Notes: generated from the letters alone by a model not told the origin. A stretch of DNA of 64,000 bases from Pararhodobacter sp. (GCA_020832805.1 JAFIED010000257.1:1-64000), one strand, 5' to 3'. Positions 1 through 10,843 are shown, numbered from the stretch's first letter. Made by a program: numbers and translations.

Positions 1-1
1 G

Positions 2-481
2 CATCACACGACCGACCGGGGGACCTTCGTGCCGCTGGTGTTCGCACCAGGTGAAGCGTTCCAGTTCGACTGGAGCGAGGACTGGGCCTATGTTGGCGGC
101 GAGCGGATCAAGCTGCAGGTGGCGCATATCAAGCTGTCGCACAGCCGCGCCTTCCTTGTGCGGGCCTATCTCCTGCAGACGCATGAGATGCTGTTCGACG
201 CGCACTGGCATGCTTTCGTTCGGGGCATCCTCGAACCGTGTATGGATGGCTCCCGCGGGGCAAGGGCGCGTGGACAGCTCGAGAAGAATGTCCGCGACGC
301 GCGCCGTCACGCCGAAGGCGTGCTTCCAGCACGACGCATGGCGCAGGCCGTGCAGGACTTGCATGAGCAAGGTTTACCCGCATTCGAGGCTGCCATGCCG
401 ATCCTCTGGCAGCTGCTCAAGGCCAGCTCAGAGACGGCGAAAAAGAAACGGAAGAAGATAGCAGCGTTGACGCCAACATGA
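2..481 (+). mobile_element. Degraded IS21-family IstA-like transposase remnant (truncated at window edge)
   Basis: Translation HHTTDRGTFVPLVFAPGEAFQFDWSEDWAYVGGERIKLQVAHIKLSHSRAFLVRAYLLQTHEMLFDAHWHAF is typical of the IstA DDE region; reading then becomes scrambled with fragments in other frames. Confidence 0.8.
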
Positions 482-652
482 CGCGCCGAACATGACAACT
501 GGGTGGGTCAGATCTCGGTGACAATCAACAGCGGCGCGGCTGGTTTTGCCGGGCACTCGCCCGGCTTGCCGTGAATGTTGGGCCGTGATTATTGGATTGT
601 CGGTTCTAGAATAAGAAATCTTGTTTGGATTCGATTCAGGAGGGTCGTCCAG

Positions 653-1292
653 ATGCAGGACACAGTCACAAAAACGGATGCGCCGCTGGCCGGAGCACTG
701 CCCTATGCACCGGCGCAGCAGCGCCGCGGCATCCGGTCCCAGCGCAAGCTGCTGCTCGCCGCACAGGCGCAGTTCGCCGAGCATGGCTATGCGCAGACCC
801 GGATCAGCGACATCATCGCCCGGGCCGGCGTGTCGAACGGATCCTTCTACCATCGCTTTTCCGACAAGGCCTCACTGTTCCGGGCGATCACCCAGCGCTA
901 CGCCGCAGAGGCCGCGCGCCAGATCGAGGGGTTCGACACCGTCCCGCCGCCAACGGCTCGGTTGCCGGGCTGTTGCGCAACTTGCCCGGATGGTCGAACA
1001 GGCGGAGACCAAGAATGCCGGCTTCTACCGCGCCTCGCTTGAGCTTAAGGCCGAGATGCCAAAGGTGCGCGACACGCTGAACCGGCTGACCCTGCGCCTG
1101 TGCGACCGGCTGGCCGCGCAGACCGTGATCATGATCGTGCTGCAGGTGCGCAGCGGCACCGGCCCGGCCTTTCCGCGCGACAGCGCCGTGCTGATCGAGG
1201 TCGCCATGCGCGCGGGCTGCGGGCAGCTGGGCATTCTGCCGCCCGAATCCGGCTCTGCCGCCGCCCCTTCTTCCAGCCAGCGGAGCCCATGA
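653..1292 (+). pseudogene. TetR/AcrR-family regulator, frameshifted
   Basis: N-terminal HTH (RSQRKLLLAAQAQFAEHGYAQTRISDIIARAGVSNGSFYHRFSDKASLF) in frame 2; C-terminal part (RMVEQAETKNAGFYRASLELKAEMPKVRDTLNRL) continues in frame 3 after about 950. Confidence 0.7.
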
Positions 1293-2821
1293 TGAAAATT
1301 CTCCTCGCCGGCATCTTTCACGAGACCAACACCTTTTCGCCGATCCCCTGCTCGGGGGCGGATTTCACCCTCGGTTTCACGCTGGACGGTTCGGGCTCGG
1401 TCGAGCACCAGCATGGCCAGCGGGTGATCGACGCAATGCGCGGCACCAAGACCGCGCAGGCCGCGTTCATCGATGCCTGCGAGGGGGCGGGGGCCGAGAT
1501 CATCCTGCCCTTTTTGCGGCACCGCCATTCCGTCCGGGCCCTGCGATGCGGCCTCGTTTCAGGCGATGTGTGACCGGGTGCTGGCCGATCTGGGCGACAG
1601 CGTCGATGCGGTGATGCTGGACCTGCATGGCGCCATGGTTGCCGAAGGCGCCGATGATGCCGAGGGCGCGCTGCTGGAGGCGATCCGCGCCAGGCGCCCC
1701 GGCATTCCCATCGCCGTGGCGCTGGATTTCCACGCCACGATCAGCCGCCAGACGGTTGAAAACGCCGATGTGATCACCGGCTACCGCTCCTTTCCGCATA
1801 CCGACATGCATGAAACCGGCCAGCGCGCCGCAACGACTCTTCCGGCCTGGCTGAACGACGGTCCGCGCCCGGTCATGGTATTCGAATGGCTGCCGATGCT
1901 GCCCGCCACGGCGCTGTGCACGCCTGCAGGCGGCGCGATGAAGCCGGTGATGGACCGCACCATCGCGGCCGAGGCCGGGGGCGAGGTGCTGAATGCCTTG
2001 GTCTTCGGGTCCTTCCCGCTGTCGGATGTGCCACAGGCCGGCGCCTGTGTGATCACCGTGGCGCGGGATGCCGGGGCGGCGGCGGATGTGGCGCAGGAAC
2101 GTGCGGCGATGCTGTGGGACGCGCGCGAAGGTTTCGTGCTGCCGCCACAGGATTTCGGCGCCGTGATCCGGCAGGCCGTGGGCCTGAACGGACACCCGGT
2201 GATCATCGGGGATCCGGGCAACAACGCGGGCTCGGGCGGGTCGGCTGATACGCCGGCGGTGCTGGAGGCGCTACTTGCCGCGGGGGTGGATGGCACCCTG
2301 GCCGGGCCGGTGTACGACCCCGAAAGCGTGCAGGCCATGATCACCGCCGGAACGGGGGCCGAAGTGGAAATCGCGCTGGGGGGCAAGGTCGATCTGTCGG
2401 CGGCGGGAATACCATCGCGGCCGCTGCGCCTGAAAGGCCGCGTGGGCGCCATCACCGATGGGCGTTCACCGTCACCGGGCCGATGCTGACGGGGATGCAG
2501 GTCTCGCTGGGCCCGACCGCGGTGCTGGAAATCCCGCAGGGTCAGGTTGTGGTCAGCAGCGCGCAGATGGAGCTCATCGATACCGGCGTCTTCACCCATG
2601 CCGGGCTGGACCCGGCCAAGGCGCGTTTCATCGCGCTGGCCTCGCGCCAGCATTTCCGCTCAGGCTTCGGCGCCCTGGCAGCCCATATCCTGCTGGCCGA
2701 GGGGCCGGGCGTATGCACATCCGACCTGTCGACGCTGGCGTTCCGGAAACTGCTGCGCTCCACCTACCCGCTGGACCCGGACACCGAATGGACAACGCCC
2801 GGCGCAGACAAGGGCCATTGA
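1289..2821 (+). pseudogene. M81 family metallopeptidase (MlrC-like), two frameshifts
   Basis: MKILLAGIFHETNTFSPIPC in frame 2, AIPSGPCDAASFQAMCDRVLADLGDSVDAVMLDLHGAMVAEGADDAEG in frame 3, then MLTGMQVSLGPTAVLEIPQGQVVVSS back in frame 2; breaks near 1510 (T5 run) and 2460 (G3 run). Confidence 0.75.
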
Positions 2822-3217
2822 AGAGGGGAAAAGCCATACCGTGCAAGATGATGAACCGCCCGCTGCTGAATCCGGGGTTCTGGACCATGCTGCGGTGAAT
2901 TACCCTGATCAGATCGTGATCTCACGCTCGGGCGAAGGGGCCGTCACGCGCCAAACGCGGCCGGAATTGGCAGGGCGCAGAGTGAACTTCCGGTGCGCGG
3001 CAATGGTCTGATCAGCGGCTGATTCATCATTGACCCCTTTGTCCTTTCAACCGGCCCTGCGGCATTGACGCCCGGCAAGGAGGCCGTTTGCAGGGGCGAC
3101 TGCGGTCCTTGCAGCGCAAGCTTGCGGCGATGCACGAACAAGGCATGAGCAGTTGCCACCTGTGGCACGTGGCGCCCACAAAGGCGCCGTTTCTGCCTTG
3201 GTGCGGGTGTTGCCGTC

Positions 3218-4156
3218 TCAGCGCAATTGCGGGTTCAAGGCATCGCGCAGCCAGTCGCCGAACAGGTTGACGGCCACCACCAGCACCATCAGCGCCAGCG
3301 CCGGAAAGATCACCAGCCACCATTCTCCGCTGAACAGATAGTTGTATCCAGACCGGATCAGCGTGCCCAGTGACGGCTCGGTCGGCGGCAGGCCAAAGCC
3401 CAGGAAAGACAATGTCGCCTCGCCCATCACCGCAAAGGCGATGTCCAGCGTCGCCAGCACGGCAATGGGGTTGACCACATTGGGTAACAGGTGCCGGCGC
3501 ATGATGGTGAACGGGCCGCGTCCGGCCAGCCGCGCGGCGGCGACATAATCCTTGCTGCGCTCGACCAGCACCGCGCCACGCACCAGACGGGCAAAATGCG
3601 GCCAGTGCGAGATACCAAGTGCCAGAACCACCATGGGAATGGCGAATTGCGCCTGTGCGGTGGGGGTCAGAACACCCTTGGCCAGCCCACCGATCAACAG
3701 CGCCAGAATGATCGCCGGAAAGGTGAACTGAACGTCAGCCGCGCGCATGATGATCGTGCCCGCCCAGCCGCCGTAATAGCCCGAGATCAGGCCCAGAATG
3801 GTGCCGATGGTAACCGACAGCGCCACCGCCAGAACCCCTACCAGCAGCGACGTGCGCATGCCGTACAGGATCAACGAGATCATGTCGCCGCCCTGGCTGT
3901 CGGTACCCAGCACATAGGGCCATTCGCCACCATCGATCCAGACTGGCGGCAAGCGCGAGTTCATCAGGTCCAGCGTGGCCAGGTCATAGGGGTTGGTCAG
4001 CGCGATGAAGGGCGCCAGCAGGACAGCCATGATCAGCAGCGTCAACAGGATAAAGGCGATCATGGCCTGCGTGCTGTCCAGAAATGCGCGCAGCAGTTCG
4101 GAATCGCGCAGGCGGGGGCGGGGTTCGGTCTGGTCTGCCATTCCTGTTTCCTTCAT
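3218..4156 (-). CDS. Dipeptide/oligopeptide-type ABC transporter permease (DppC-like)
   Basis: BPD_transp_1-type sequence with LGTDSQGGDMISLILYGMRTSLLVG and EATLSFLGFGLPPTEPSLGTLI. Confidence 0.9.
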   Translation of the reverse strand: MKETGMADQTEPRPRLRDSELLRAFLDSTQAMIAFILLTLLIMAVLLAPFIALTNPYDLATLDLMNSRLPPVWIDGGEWPYVLGTDSQGGDMISLILYGMRTSLLVGVLAVALSVTIGTILGLISGYYGGWAGTIIMRAADVQFTFPAIILALLIGGLAKGVLTPTAQAQFAIPMVVLALGISHWPHFARLVRGAVLVERSKDYVAAARLAGRGPFTIMRRHLLPNVVNPIAVLATLDIAFAVMGEATLSFLGFGLPPTEPSLGTLIRSGYNYLFSGEWWLVIFPALALMVLVVAVNLFGDWLRDALNPQLR

Positions 4157-5145
4157 GCGCCTGCGGGGCGGCCAGTCAGCCCGCCTGCACGCAGCCGTGG
4201 GTCAACCACGGCATAAAGCAGATCGACGATGGTATTGATCGCCACGAAGAAAGCCGCTGTCAGCAGCAGGATCGCCGAAATGACGGGCACATCCGTGGAA
4301 CCCAGCGCCTGCAGGAACAAAAGGCCGATGCCGGGCCACTGGAACACCGCCTCGGCGACCACGGCAAATGCGAACAGAAAACCAAGTTGAATGCCGCTGA
4401 CCGTGATCACCGGGATCAGCGTGTTGCGCAGCGCCAGCGACAGGTGGATCACGCGCGGCTTCAGCCCTCGCGCACGGGCAAAACGAATGTAGTCGGCGCG
4501 CAGGACCTCGATCATCTCGGCGCGCACCAGGCGGGCAACCAGCGCAACCTGGCTGACCGCCAGCGCGGCGGCCGGCATGATCAGTGCCTGCAGGCCGGAA
4601 GGGGTCAGCAGGCCGGTTGTCCACCAGCCCAGCTGCACCACCTGCCCCCGCCCGAACGAGGGAAGCCAGCCCAGGGTGACCGAAAAGACAAAGATCATCA
4701 GGATGGCGATTACGAAGGTGGGTACGGAAACACCGATCACCGACAATGACAGGATTGCATCCGCGCTCCAGTGTCCGCGGTTGATGGCAGCGTAAATGCC
4801 GATTGGCAGGCCCACGCCCAGCGAGAACAGAAGCGCCACGCCCGCCAGTTCGAACGTGGCCGGCAAGCGCTGCACGATCAGTTCGGCGACCGGGCGCTGG
4901 GTGATGTATGAAACACCCAGTTCACCCCGCAGCACATTGCCGACAAAGGTCAGGTATCGCACCGGCCAGGGCTGATCCAGCCCCAGCCGCTCGCGCAGTT
5001 CAAGCCGGTCCGCCGGCGTGGCCTGAAGGCCAAGAATGCTGGCAACCGGATCACCGATCTGGGTAGACAGAACGAATGCCAACACACTGACCACGAACAG
5101 GACGATGATGGCCTGGGCAATCCTCTGCGCGATCAGTGCAGCCAT
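4153..5145 (-). CDS. Dipeptide/oligopeptide-type ABC transporter permease (DppB-like)
   Basis: Typical DppB N-terminus, LRERLGLDQPWPVRYLTFVGNVLRGELGVSY; overlaps the DppC start by 4 nt. Confidence 0.9.
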   Translation of the reverse strand: MAALIAQRIAQAIIVLFVVSVLAFVLSTQIGDPVASILGLQATPADRLELRERLGLDQPWPVRYLTFVGNVLRGELGVSYITQRPVAELIVQRLPATFELAGVALLFSLGVGLPIGIYAAINRGHWSADAILSLSVIGVSVPTFVIAILMIFVFSVTLGWLPSFGRGQVVQLGWWTTGLLTPSGLQALIMPAAALAVSQVALVARLVRAEMIEVLRADYIRFARARGLKPRVIHLSLALRNTLIPVITVSGIQLGFLFAFAVVAEAVFQWPGIGLLFLQALGSTDVPVISAILLLTAAFFVAINTIVDLLYAVVDPRLRAGGLTGRPAGA

Positions 5146-5151
5146 GGCGGC

Positions 5152-6744
5152 TTACTCCACGGTGACGTTTTGCAAGGTGACGGTCGCATCCGACCGGATC
5201 GGCGCGGTCACACCGCCCCGCATGCCCCAGATGATCATCGGCTGGTGCAGATAGACGGCATTCACCGCGTCGCGCGCCCTAACCAGCAGATCGCGATACA
5301 GCGCCTCACGCTCGTCTTCGTCAAAGGTTACCGTCAGGGTGCGGGTCAACGCGTCGATCTCGGGGTTGGAAAACAGCGCCCAGTTGAAGAAGCCTTCGTT
5401 CTGATCGGGGTTGCGGGTCATCACATAGCCGGTAAAGGCATCTTGCGTGTCGCGGCTGTCCGGCCCCATGCCGATCAGGTGAAAGCTGGAATCGGGGCCG
5501 TTCACCAGCATCCGGGCGAATTCCGGCCAGACCATGCCGTTGACGCGCACATCAATGCCCACCCGCGCCAGCATCGAGGCAACGGCACGGCAGATGTCAT
5601 CGGTGTTGACATAGCGTTCCAGCGGGCAGTTCATCGTGGTGACAAACCCGTCCGGATAGCCGGCCTCGGCCAGCAACTCGCGGGCACGGTCCAGGTCGGT
5701 TTCCCAGCGCACATCCAGATCTTCCTGGTAGCCGCCAAACCCGGGTATCGACGCCGATCCGACTACCCGCGCATTGCCGCGCATCACGCGTTCGGCGATC
5801 AGGTTCGCATCAACGGCATGGGCGATGGCCTGGCGCACACGCGTATCACGAAAGGGGTTTTCCGGCAGCGGGTTGCCAGCACGGTCAAAGGTCTCCAGCG
5901 CCTGATCGCGGGAGCCGTCAAGTTCCAGTTGCATCCAAAGCATCTGCGGCGCCTCGGCAATGGTATAGCCCGGTGCGGCGGCGATACGCCCGATATCCTG
6001 CAGCGGCAGGTCAACCACCATATCCACTTCACCCGACAACAGCGCGGCCACACGGGTGGGGCCAGAGCCGATGTTCAGGTAGGTTGCGGTGGTCACATTG
6101 CCGGGGGCTTCATCCCAGTAATCGGCAAAGGCCTCGAACCGGGTTTCAACCGACGGATCATGGCTAAGCAACCGCATCGGGCCCGTGCCCATGGCGTTGC
6201 GGATCGAATGCGCCTCGGCCCCTTCTGCACCCAGATCGGGGATATCGACCACGCCATTGGCCTCGGCCCATGCCTGCGACATGATGAACATGCGCGACAT
6301 CTTGCGCGGCAGGATCGGGTCCGGCCCGGCCGAGATGACATCGACGGTCGTTGCATCGACCACCCGGGCCTCCTGGATGCCACCAAAGAGCGAGCGATAG
6401 AACCGGCTGTCCTTCTGGCGCATGATCGAGAACGCAACATCCTCGGCCGTCAGTTCGGAACCGTCGTGAAACTGCACCCCCTCGCGGATGGCAAACCGCC
6501 AGGTGTTGTCGCCGATATACTCCCAGTCGGTGGCCAGTCCCGGCGTCAGCTCCATGTCCAGGCTCAGGCCGATCAGGCTGTCATAGACCTGACGAAAGAT
6601 GGCGGTGGTGGTGAAGTCATTGGTGGCGTGCGGGTCCATCGTCAGGGCCGGCGTAGCGCCCGCGAACCGCAGGTTTTCGGCACTGGCCAGGCCAGCGGTC
6701 AGGGCCAGCGCAGCGACAGCCCCCATAAGTGTCTGTTTCAGCAT
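5152..6744 (-). CDS. ABC transporter substrate-binding protein, family 5 (DppA-like)
   Basis: Signal peptide MLKQTLMGAVAALALTAGLASA followed by SBP_bac_5-like sequence; start chosen at the signal peptide. Confidence 0.9.
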   Translation of the reverse strand: MLKQTLMGAVAALALTAGLASAENLRFAGATPALTMDPHATNDFTTTAIFRQVYDSLIGLSLDMELTPGLATDWEYIGDNTWRFAIREGVQFHDGSELTAEDVAFSIMRQKDSRFYRSLFGGIQEARVVDATTVDVISAGPDPILPRKMSRMFIMSQAWAEANGVVDIPDLGAEGAEAHSIRNAMGTGPMRLLSHDPSVETRFEAFADYWDEAPGNVTTATYLNIGSGPTRVAALLSGEVDMVVDLPLQDIGRIAAAPGYTIAEAPQMLWMQLELDGSRDQALETFDRAGNPLPENPFRDTRVRQAIAHAVDANLIAERVMRGNARVVGSASIPGFGGYQEDLDVRWETDLDRARELLAEAGYPDGFVTTMNCPLERYVNTDDICRAVASMLARVGIDVRVNGMVWPEFARMLVNGPDSSFHLIGMGPDSRDTQDAFTGYVMTRNPDQNEGFFNWALFSNPEIDALTRTLTVTFDEDEREALYRDLLVRARDAVNAVYLHQPMIIWGMRGGVTAPIRSDATVTLQNVTVE

Positions 6745-6824
6745 TGTTTCCAGTCTCCCCGTCAGAGTGGTCGCAGGTGTTTCTTGTGCTTGATGCACAG
6801 CTACCATTGCATTGTTTGATGTTT

Positions 6825-6837
6825 TGATCAATGATCA
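6825..6837. promoter_or_regulatory. Candidate operator TGATCA-A-TGATCA in divergent promoter
   Basis: 13-bp odd palindrome between the dppA-like (-) and ATPase (+) genes; related motif at 9450-9463. Confidence 0.45.
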
Positions 6838-7034
6838 TTTGACAGGAGTTAAGCGCAGCTTTGCCCGCAACCAGGACAGGCACCTGACGACATGATGAAG
6901 ATTTCCACCTTTCAGCCGCTGGCCATGGCCTCTTTGCGCCTGATGGCCGCTGCGGGTCCGGCGCAGCGGCCCGGTGCCTTGCCGGTACTGGCCAGGGGCG
7001 CAGCCGCGCAGCGGTGCAGGAAAGGAAACCGGCA

Positions 7035-8003
7035 ATGACCGCACCGCTGCTGGATATTCGCAACCTCAGTGTGTCGCTGATGCGCGATGTGCCGTTGACG
7101 GTGCTCAGCGATATCAGCCTGCAGTTGGCGCCGGGCGAAATTCTGGGGGTTGTGGGTGAATCCGGGGCCGGAAAATCCGTCACGGGGGCCGCTGTCATGC
7201 GGCTGATGACGCGCCCGTTGCAGCAGACCGGGGGCGAGATCTGGTTTGACGGGGGGCGCATTGACACCGTGCCCGAATCGCACATGCAGAAACTGCGCGG
7301 CAAACAGATCGCCATGATCTTTCAGGACCCGCTGACGGCGCTGAACCCTGTCTTTACCGTTGGCCAGCAATTGGTTCAGACCATTCGTCAGCACCTGCCG
7401 CTGGATCAGGCCGCCGCCCGCGCCCGTGCCGCCGCGCTGCTGGGCGAAGTCGGCATCCCTTCGGCCAGGGAGCGCCTGGACAACTACCCGCACGAATTTT
7501 CCGGCGGCATGCGGCAGCGGGTGGTGATTGCGCTGGCCCTGGCCGGAGAGCCGCGCCTGATCATCGCCGATGAACCCACCACCGCCCTGGACGTATCGAT
7601 ACAGGCGCAGATCATCGCGCTGCTGGTTGAACTGGCGCGCAGCCGCGGCATGGGCGTGATCCTGATTACCCATGACATGGGCGTCATCGCCGAGGCCTGT
7701 GACAGGGTTGCGGTACTGTATGCCGGGCGGCTGGCCGAACTGGGCCCGGTGCGTTCCGTGCTGACCGCGCCGCGGCACCCCTATTCGCGCGGGCTGATTG
7801 CCGCAATCCCGCGGGTGGGCGCGCGGTTGGCGATGCTGCCGCAAATTCCCGGCACCATGCCCCGGCTGGACGCCTTGCCAGCGGGTTGTGCGTTTGCCCC
7901 GCGCTGCCCTTTTGTGATGGAGCACTGCAAGACCCACAGGCCCGAGGCTACACCGCGCGCGGATGGCGTGCAGGTCGCCTGCTGGCTGGAGGAAGGTCAA
8001 TGA
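7035..8003 (+). CDS. Dipeptide-type ABC transporter ATP-binding protein (DppD-like)
   Basis: Walker A GESGAGKS, signature FSGGMRQRV, Walker [14 protein letters not shown]-terminal oligopeptide motif [10 protein letters not shown]. Confidence 0.92.
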   Translation: MTAPLLDIRNLSVSLMRDVPLTVLSDISLQLAPGEILGVVGESGAGKSVTGAAVMRLMTRPLQQTGGEIWFDGGRIDTVPESHMQKLRGKQIAMIFQDPLTALNPVFTVGQQLVQTIRQHLPLDQAAARARAAALLGEVGIPSARERLDNYPHEFSGGMRQRVVIALALAGEPRLIIADEPTTALDVSIQAQIIALLVELARSRGMGVILITHDMGVIAEACDRVAVLYAGRLAELGPVRSVLTAPRHPYSRGLIAAIPRVGARLAMLPQIPGTMPRLDALPAGCAFAPRCPFVMEHCKTHRPEATPRADGVQVACWLEEGQ

Positions 8004-9028
8004 CGCCAGATCAACTGCTTGCGGATCAAGCGCCCACAGACGCGCCGCTGGTTTCCGTTCAAAACCTCTCGCGCCGTTTCGATGTCTCGCCGCCCTGGAT
8101 CACCCGCGCGCTGTATCGCCAGCCGCGTCGGATCGTGCGCGCGCTTGACGATATCACCTTTGCCATCCAGCCGAAACGCACGCTGGGGCTGGTGGGTGAA
8201 TCCGGTTGCGGAAAGTCAACGCTGGCACGCTGTCTGGCCGGGCTGATGTCGCCCTCGGGCGGGGTCATGCACTATGCCGGCAAACCCGTCGATCTGGCCA
8301 GCAAGAACGATCCAAAGGTGCGCCGCGCCGTACAGATGGTATTCCAGGACCCCTATGCCAGCCTCAATCCGCGCTGGTCGGTCGAGGAAAGCGTGGGTGA
8401 CCCGTTGCTGGCCTTCGGACTGGCAGGATCGCGCGCCGAGATGCGGCAGATGGTGGGCGCGTTGATGGTCGAGGTCGGCCTGTCGCCCCGCGATGCCCAA
8501 AAATATCCGCTCCAGTTTTCCGGCGGTCAGCGCCAGCGCATTGCCGTGGCGCGCGCGCTGGCCTCGCGCCCTGCGTTTCTGATCTGCGACGAACCGACAT
8601 CGGCGCTTGATGTCTCGGTGCAGGCCGCTGTTCTGAACCTGATGCGGCGTTTGCAGGATGAATATGGGCTGACCTATCTTTTCATCAGCCACAACCTGCC
8701 CGTGGTTGACCACATGTCAGACGATGTCGGCGTCATGTATCTGGGCCGCCTGGTGGAACTGCAGCCGACTGAAAGCCTGTTCGACGCGCCCCGCCACCCC
8801 TATACGCAGCTGCTGATCCAGACAGTGCCCAGCCTTGATACCATGGGTCGCGCCTCGGCCCCGCTGAAGGGCGAGGTGCCCAGCCCGTTGAACCCCCCGC
8901 CAGGCTGCGCCTTCAACCCGCGCTGCCCCTTTGCGAACGCGCGCTGCCGGGTAGAACGGCCAGAGCCCACCGCCCTGCCGGGCGGCGGCATGGTGGCCTG
9001 CCATGGTGTGCAGGAGGGCCGGATATGA
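8000..9028 (+). CDS. Dipeptide-type ABC transporter ATP-binding protein (DppF-like)
   Basis: Walker [43 protein letters not shown]; 4-nt overlap with upstream gene. Confidence 0.92.
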   Translation: MTPDQLLADQAPTDAPLVSVQNLSRRFDVSPPWITRALYRQPRRIVRALDDITFAIQPKRTLGLVGESGCGKSTLARCLAGLMSPSGGVMHYAGKPVDLASKNDPKVRRAVQMVFQDPYASLNPRWSVEESVGDPLLAFGLAGSRAEMRQMVGALMVEVGLSPRDAQKYPLQFSGGQRQRIAVARALASRPAFLICDEPTSALDVSVQAAVLNLMRRLQDEYGLTYLFISHNLPVVDHMSDDVGVMYLGRLVELQPTESLFDAPRHPYTQLLIQTVPSLDTMGRASAPLKGEVPSPLNPPPGCAFNPRCPFANARCRVERPEPTALPGGGMVACHGVQEGRI

Positions 9029-9033
9029 CCCGC

Positions 9034-9423
9034 TCAGCCGCGTTTGCGCGCCACCATCTCAAACTCGACACGAATGTCCTCGACCGGGAAGGCGCAAATG
9101 ATCGTGGTGTTGGTCGGCCGCGGGTCGGCGAACAGCGCGCCCAGCAGTTTCGACACCGGCACCACATCGGCGCGATCAGCCAGATAGCAGCGTACCTGCA
9201 CCACATCCCGCCAGTCCGCGCCCGCCTTCGCCAGTGTCTGCGCAATCACATTCAGCGCGTGACGCGCCTGGGTTTCGGCATCTGGGGCAAAGGCGCCCGT
9301 TTCCGGATCGGCCCCGGCAGTGGCCGAGGTGAAGACCCATTCGCCATCAACCACGGCGCGCGCATAGCCCGCCAGTTCCTCGAATCTCGATCCAGAGCTT
9401 ATCGCCCAGCGTGCGTCTTGCAT
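9034..9423 (-). CDS. RidA family protein
   Basis: Full-length YjgF/RidA-like sequence (ARAVVDGEWVFTSATAGADPETG, ALNVIAQTLAKAGADWRDVVQVRCYLAD). Confidence 0.88.
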   Translation of the reverse strand: MQDARWAISSGSRFEELAGYARAVVDGEWVFTSATAGADPETGAFAPDAETQARHALNVIAQTLAKAGADWRDVVQVRCYLADRADVVPVSKLLGALFADPRPTNTTIICAFPVEDIRVEFEMVARKRG

Positions 9424-9449
9424 GAAAACCGCTCCTGCATGTCATTTCT

Positions 9450-9463
9450 TGATCATTTGATCA
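9450..9463. promoter_or_regulatory. Candidate operator TGATCA-TT-TGATCA in divergent promoter
   Basis: Paired TGATCA half-sites between divergent ridA-like and DAO-like genes; resembles 6825-6837 (spacing differs by 1 nt). Confidence 0.4.
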
Positions 9464-9509
9464 TTCATTGCCGGGCCGGTCAAGGAACCCTCATGAGCCG
9501 GATCATCGC

Positions 9510-10817
9510 ATGAGCACCACACCCGCAACGCTTTGGCACGCCACCACCGCACAACCCGCGCCCCGCGCCGGGCCAACCGCGGGCGACAGCGCTGACATCA
9601 TCATCATCGGTGGCGGCTTTCTGGGGCTGTCCTGCGCCTTGCACCTGGCCCAGGCCGGCGTCAGCGTCCGGTTGCTGGAGGCGCGGCGCATCGGCTGGGG
9701 TGCCAGCGGACGCAATGCAGGCTTTGTGGTTCCGCATTTTTCGCGCGCCGATCCGGCCATGATCAGGGCACGCATGGGGCCGGATGCGGGCGGGCGTTTG
9801 CTGGATCTCATCGCGCAAGGCGGTGATCTGGTGTTCGACCTTGCCCGCCGCGCCGGGCTGGGACAGCAAGCTGAACAGGTAGGGTGGTTGCAGCCGGCCC
9901 ATAGCGCCGAGATGGCAACGGCGCTGCAGGCGCGCGTGCGCGACTGGCAGGCACTGGGGCGTCCGGTGGAATGGCTGGATGCCCGCGCCATCGCTGCGCG
10001 TTCCGGCATGACCCTGTATCACGGTGCCCTGCGCGATGCATCCGGCGGCATGATCAACCCCCTGGCCTATGCGCTGGGGCTGGCCCGCCTGGCTGAAACG
10101 GCGGGCGCCCTGCTGCATGAGGGCACAGCCGTCAAAAGGATCGACCGCGCAGGCGATGGCTGGACGCTGCAAACCAACGCCGGGCCGGTGCATGCCGGGC
10201 GCGTCCTGATGGCCACCAATGCCGAAACCCTGGGCGCCGCCCGCCCGCTGGGCCGCGCGGTTCTGCCGCTGACGGTGCACCAGATTGCCACCGAACCGCT
10301 GGATGACGAAACCGTTGCCCGCATTGCGCCGCACCGCGAACCGGCCTCGGATACGCGCACGAATATCTTTACCTGGCGGCTTGATGCCGACAACCGCCTG
10401 ATCTCTGGCGGCATGGCGCTGGTGCCGCTGGGTGCAGCCAGCCGCATGCCGCAAAAGATCGTGCAACGTGCCATCCGTGAACTGCGCCTGCCGTCGCACA
10501 CCGCGCTGGCCCATGCGTGGCAGGGCACGGCCGCCATGACCACAGATGCCCTGCCCCTGCTGAGCCAGATGGAACCCGGCCTGTTCGGCGCCGTGGGGTG
10601 TAACGGGCGCGGCGTGGCCTTCACCACCGCCCTGGGCCGCGGGCTGGCACAGGCCCTTGCCGGCAGTGCGCCCCTGCCCCTGCCCCTGAACGCCGCGCCC
10701 GCCATCCCGCTGCGCCCGCTTGCCCGCCATGCACCGGCACTGGTGCTGGCGCGTGGTCTTTGGGCCGATGCACGCGCCCTGCGCCAGCCGCCCGGTCGTC
10801 AATCTTCCAGCTTGTGA
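9510..10817 (+). CDS. FAD-dependent oxidoreductase, DAO family
   Basis: Rossmann motif IIIIGGGFLGLSCALHLAQAGVSVRLLEARRIGWGASGRNAGFV. Confidence 0.88.
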   Translation: MSTTPATLWHATTAQPAPRAGPTAGDSADIIIIGGGFLGLSCALHLAQAGVSVRLLEARRIGWGASGRNAGFVVPHFSRADPAMIRARMGPDAGGRLLDLIAQGGDLVFDLARRAGLGQQAEQVGWLQPAHSAEMATALQARVRDWQALGRPVEWLDARAIAARSGMTLYHGALRDASGGMINPLAYALGLARLAETAGALLHEGTAVKRIDRAGDGWTLQTNAGPVHAGRVLMATNAETLGAARPLGRAVLPLTVHQIATEPLDDETVARIAPHREPASDTRTNIFTWRLDADNRLISGGMALVPLGAASRMPQKIVQRAIRELRLPSHTALAHAWQGTAAMTTDALPLLSQMEPGLFGAVGCNGRGVAFTTALGRGLAQALAGSAPLPLPLNAAPAIPLRPLARHAPALVLARGLWADARALRQPPGRQSSSL

Positions 10818-10843
10818 ACAGCCTTTCCAGAACAGGATCCATC

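Noticed and set aside
3171-3188. GGCGCC-CACAAA-GGCGCC stem near the end of the first permease gene as a terminator
   Set aside because: Only a 6-bp self-complementary stem without U-tract on the relevant strand; too weak.
5170-6819. 549-aa plus-strand ORF opposite the DppA-like gene
   Set aside because: Antisense shadow ORF; the opposite strand has a signal peptide and SBP fold.
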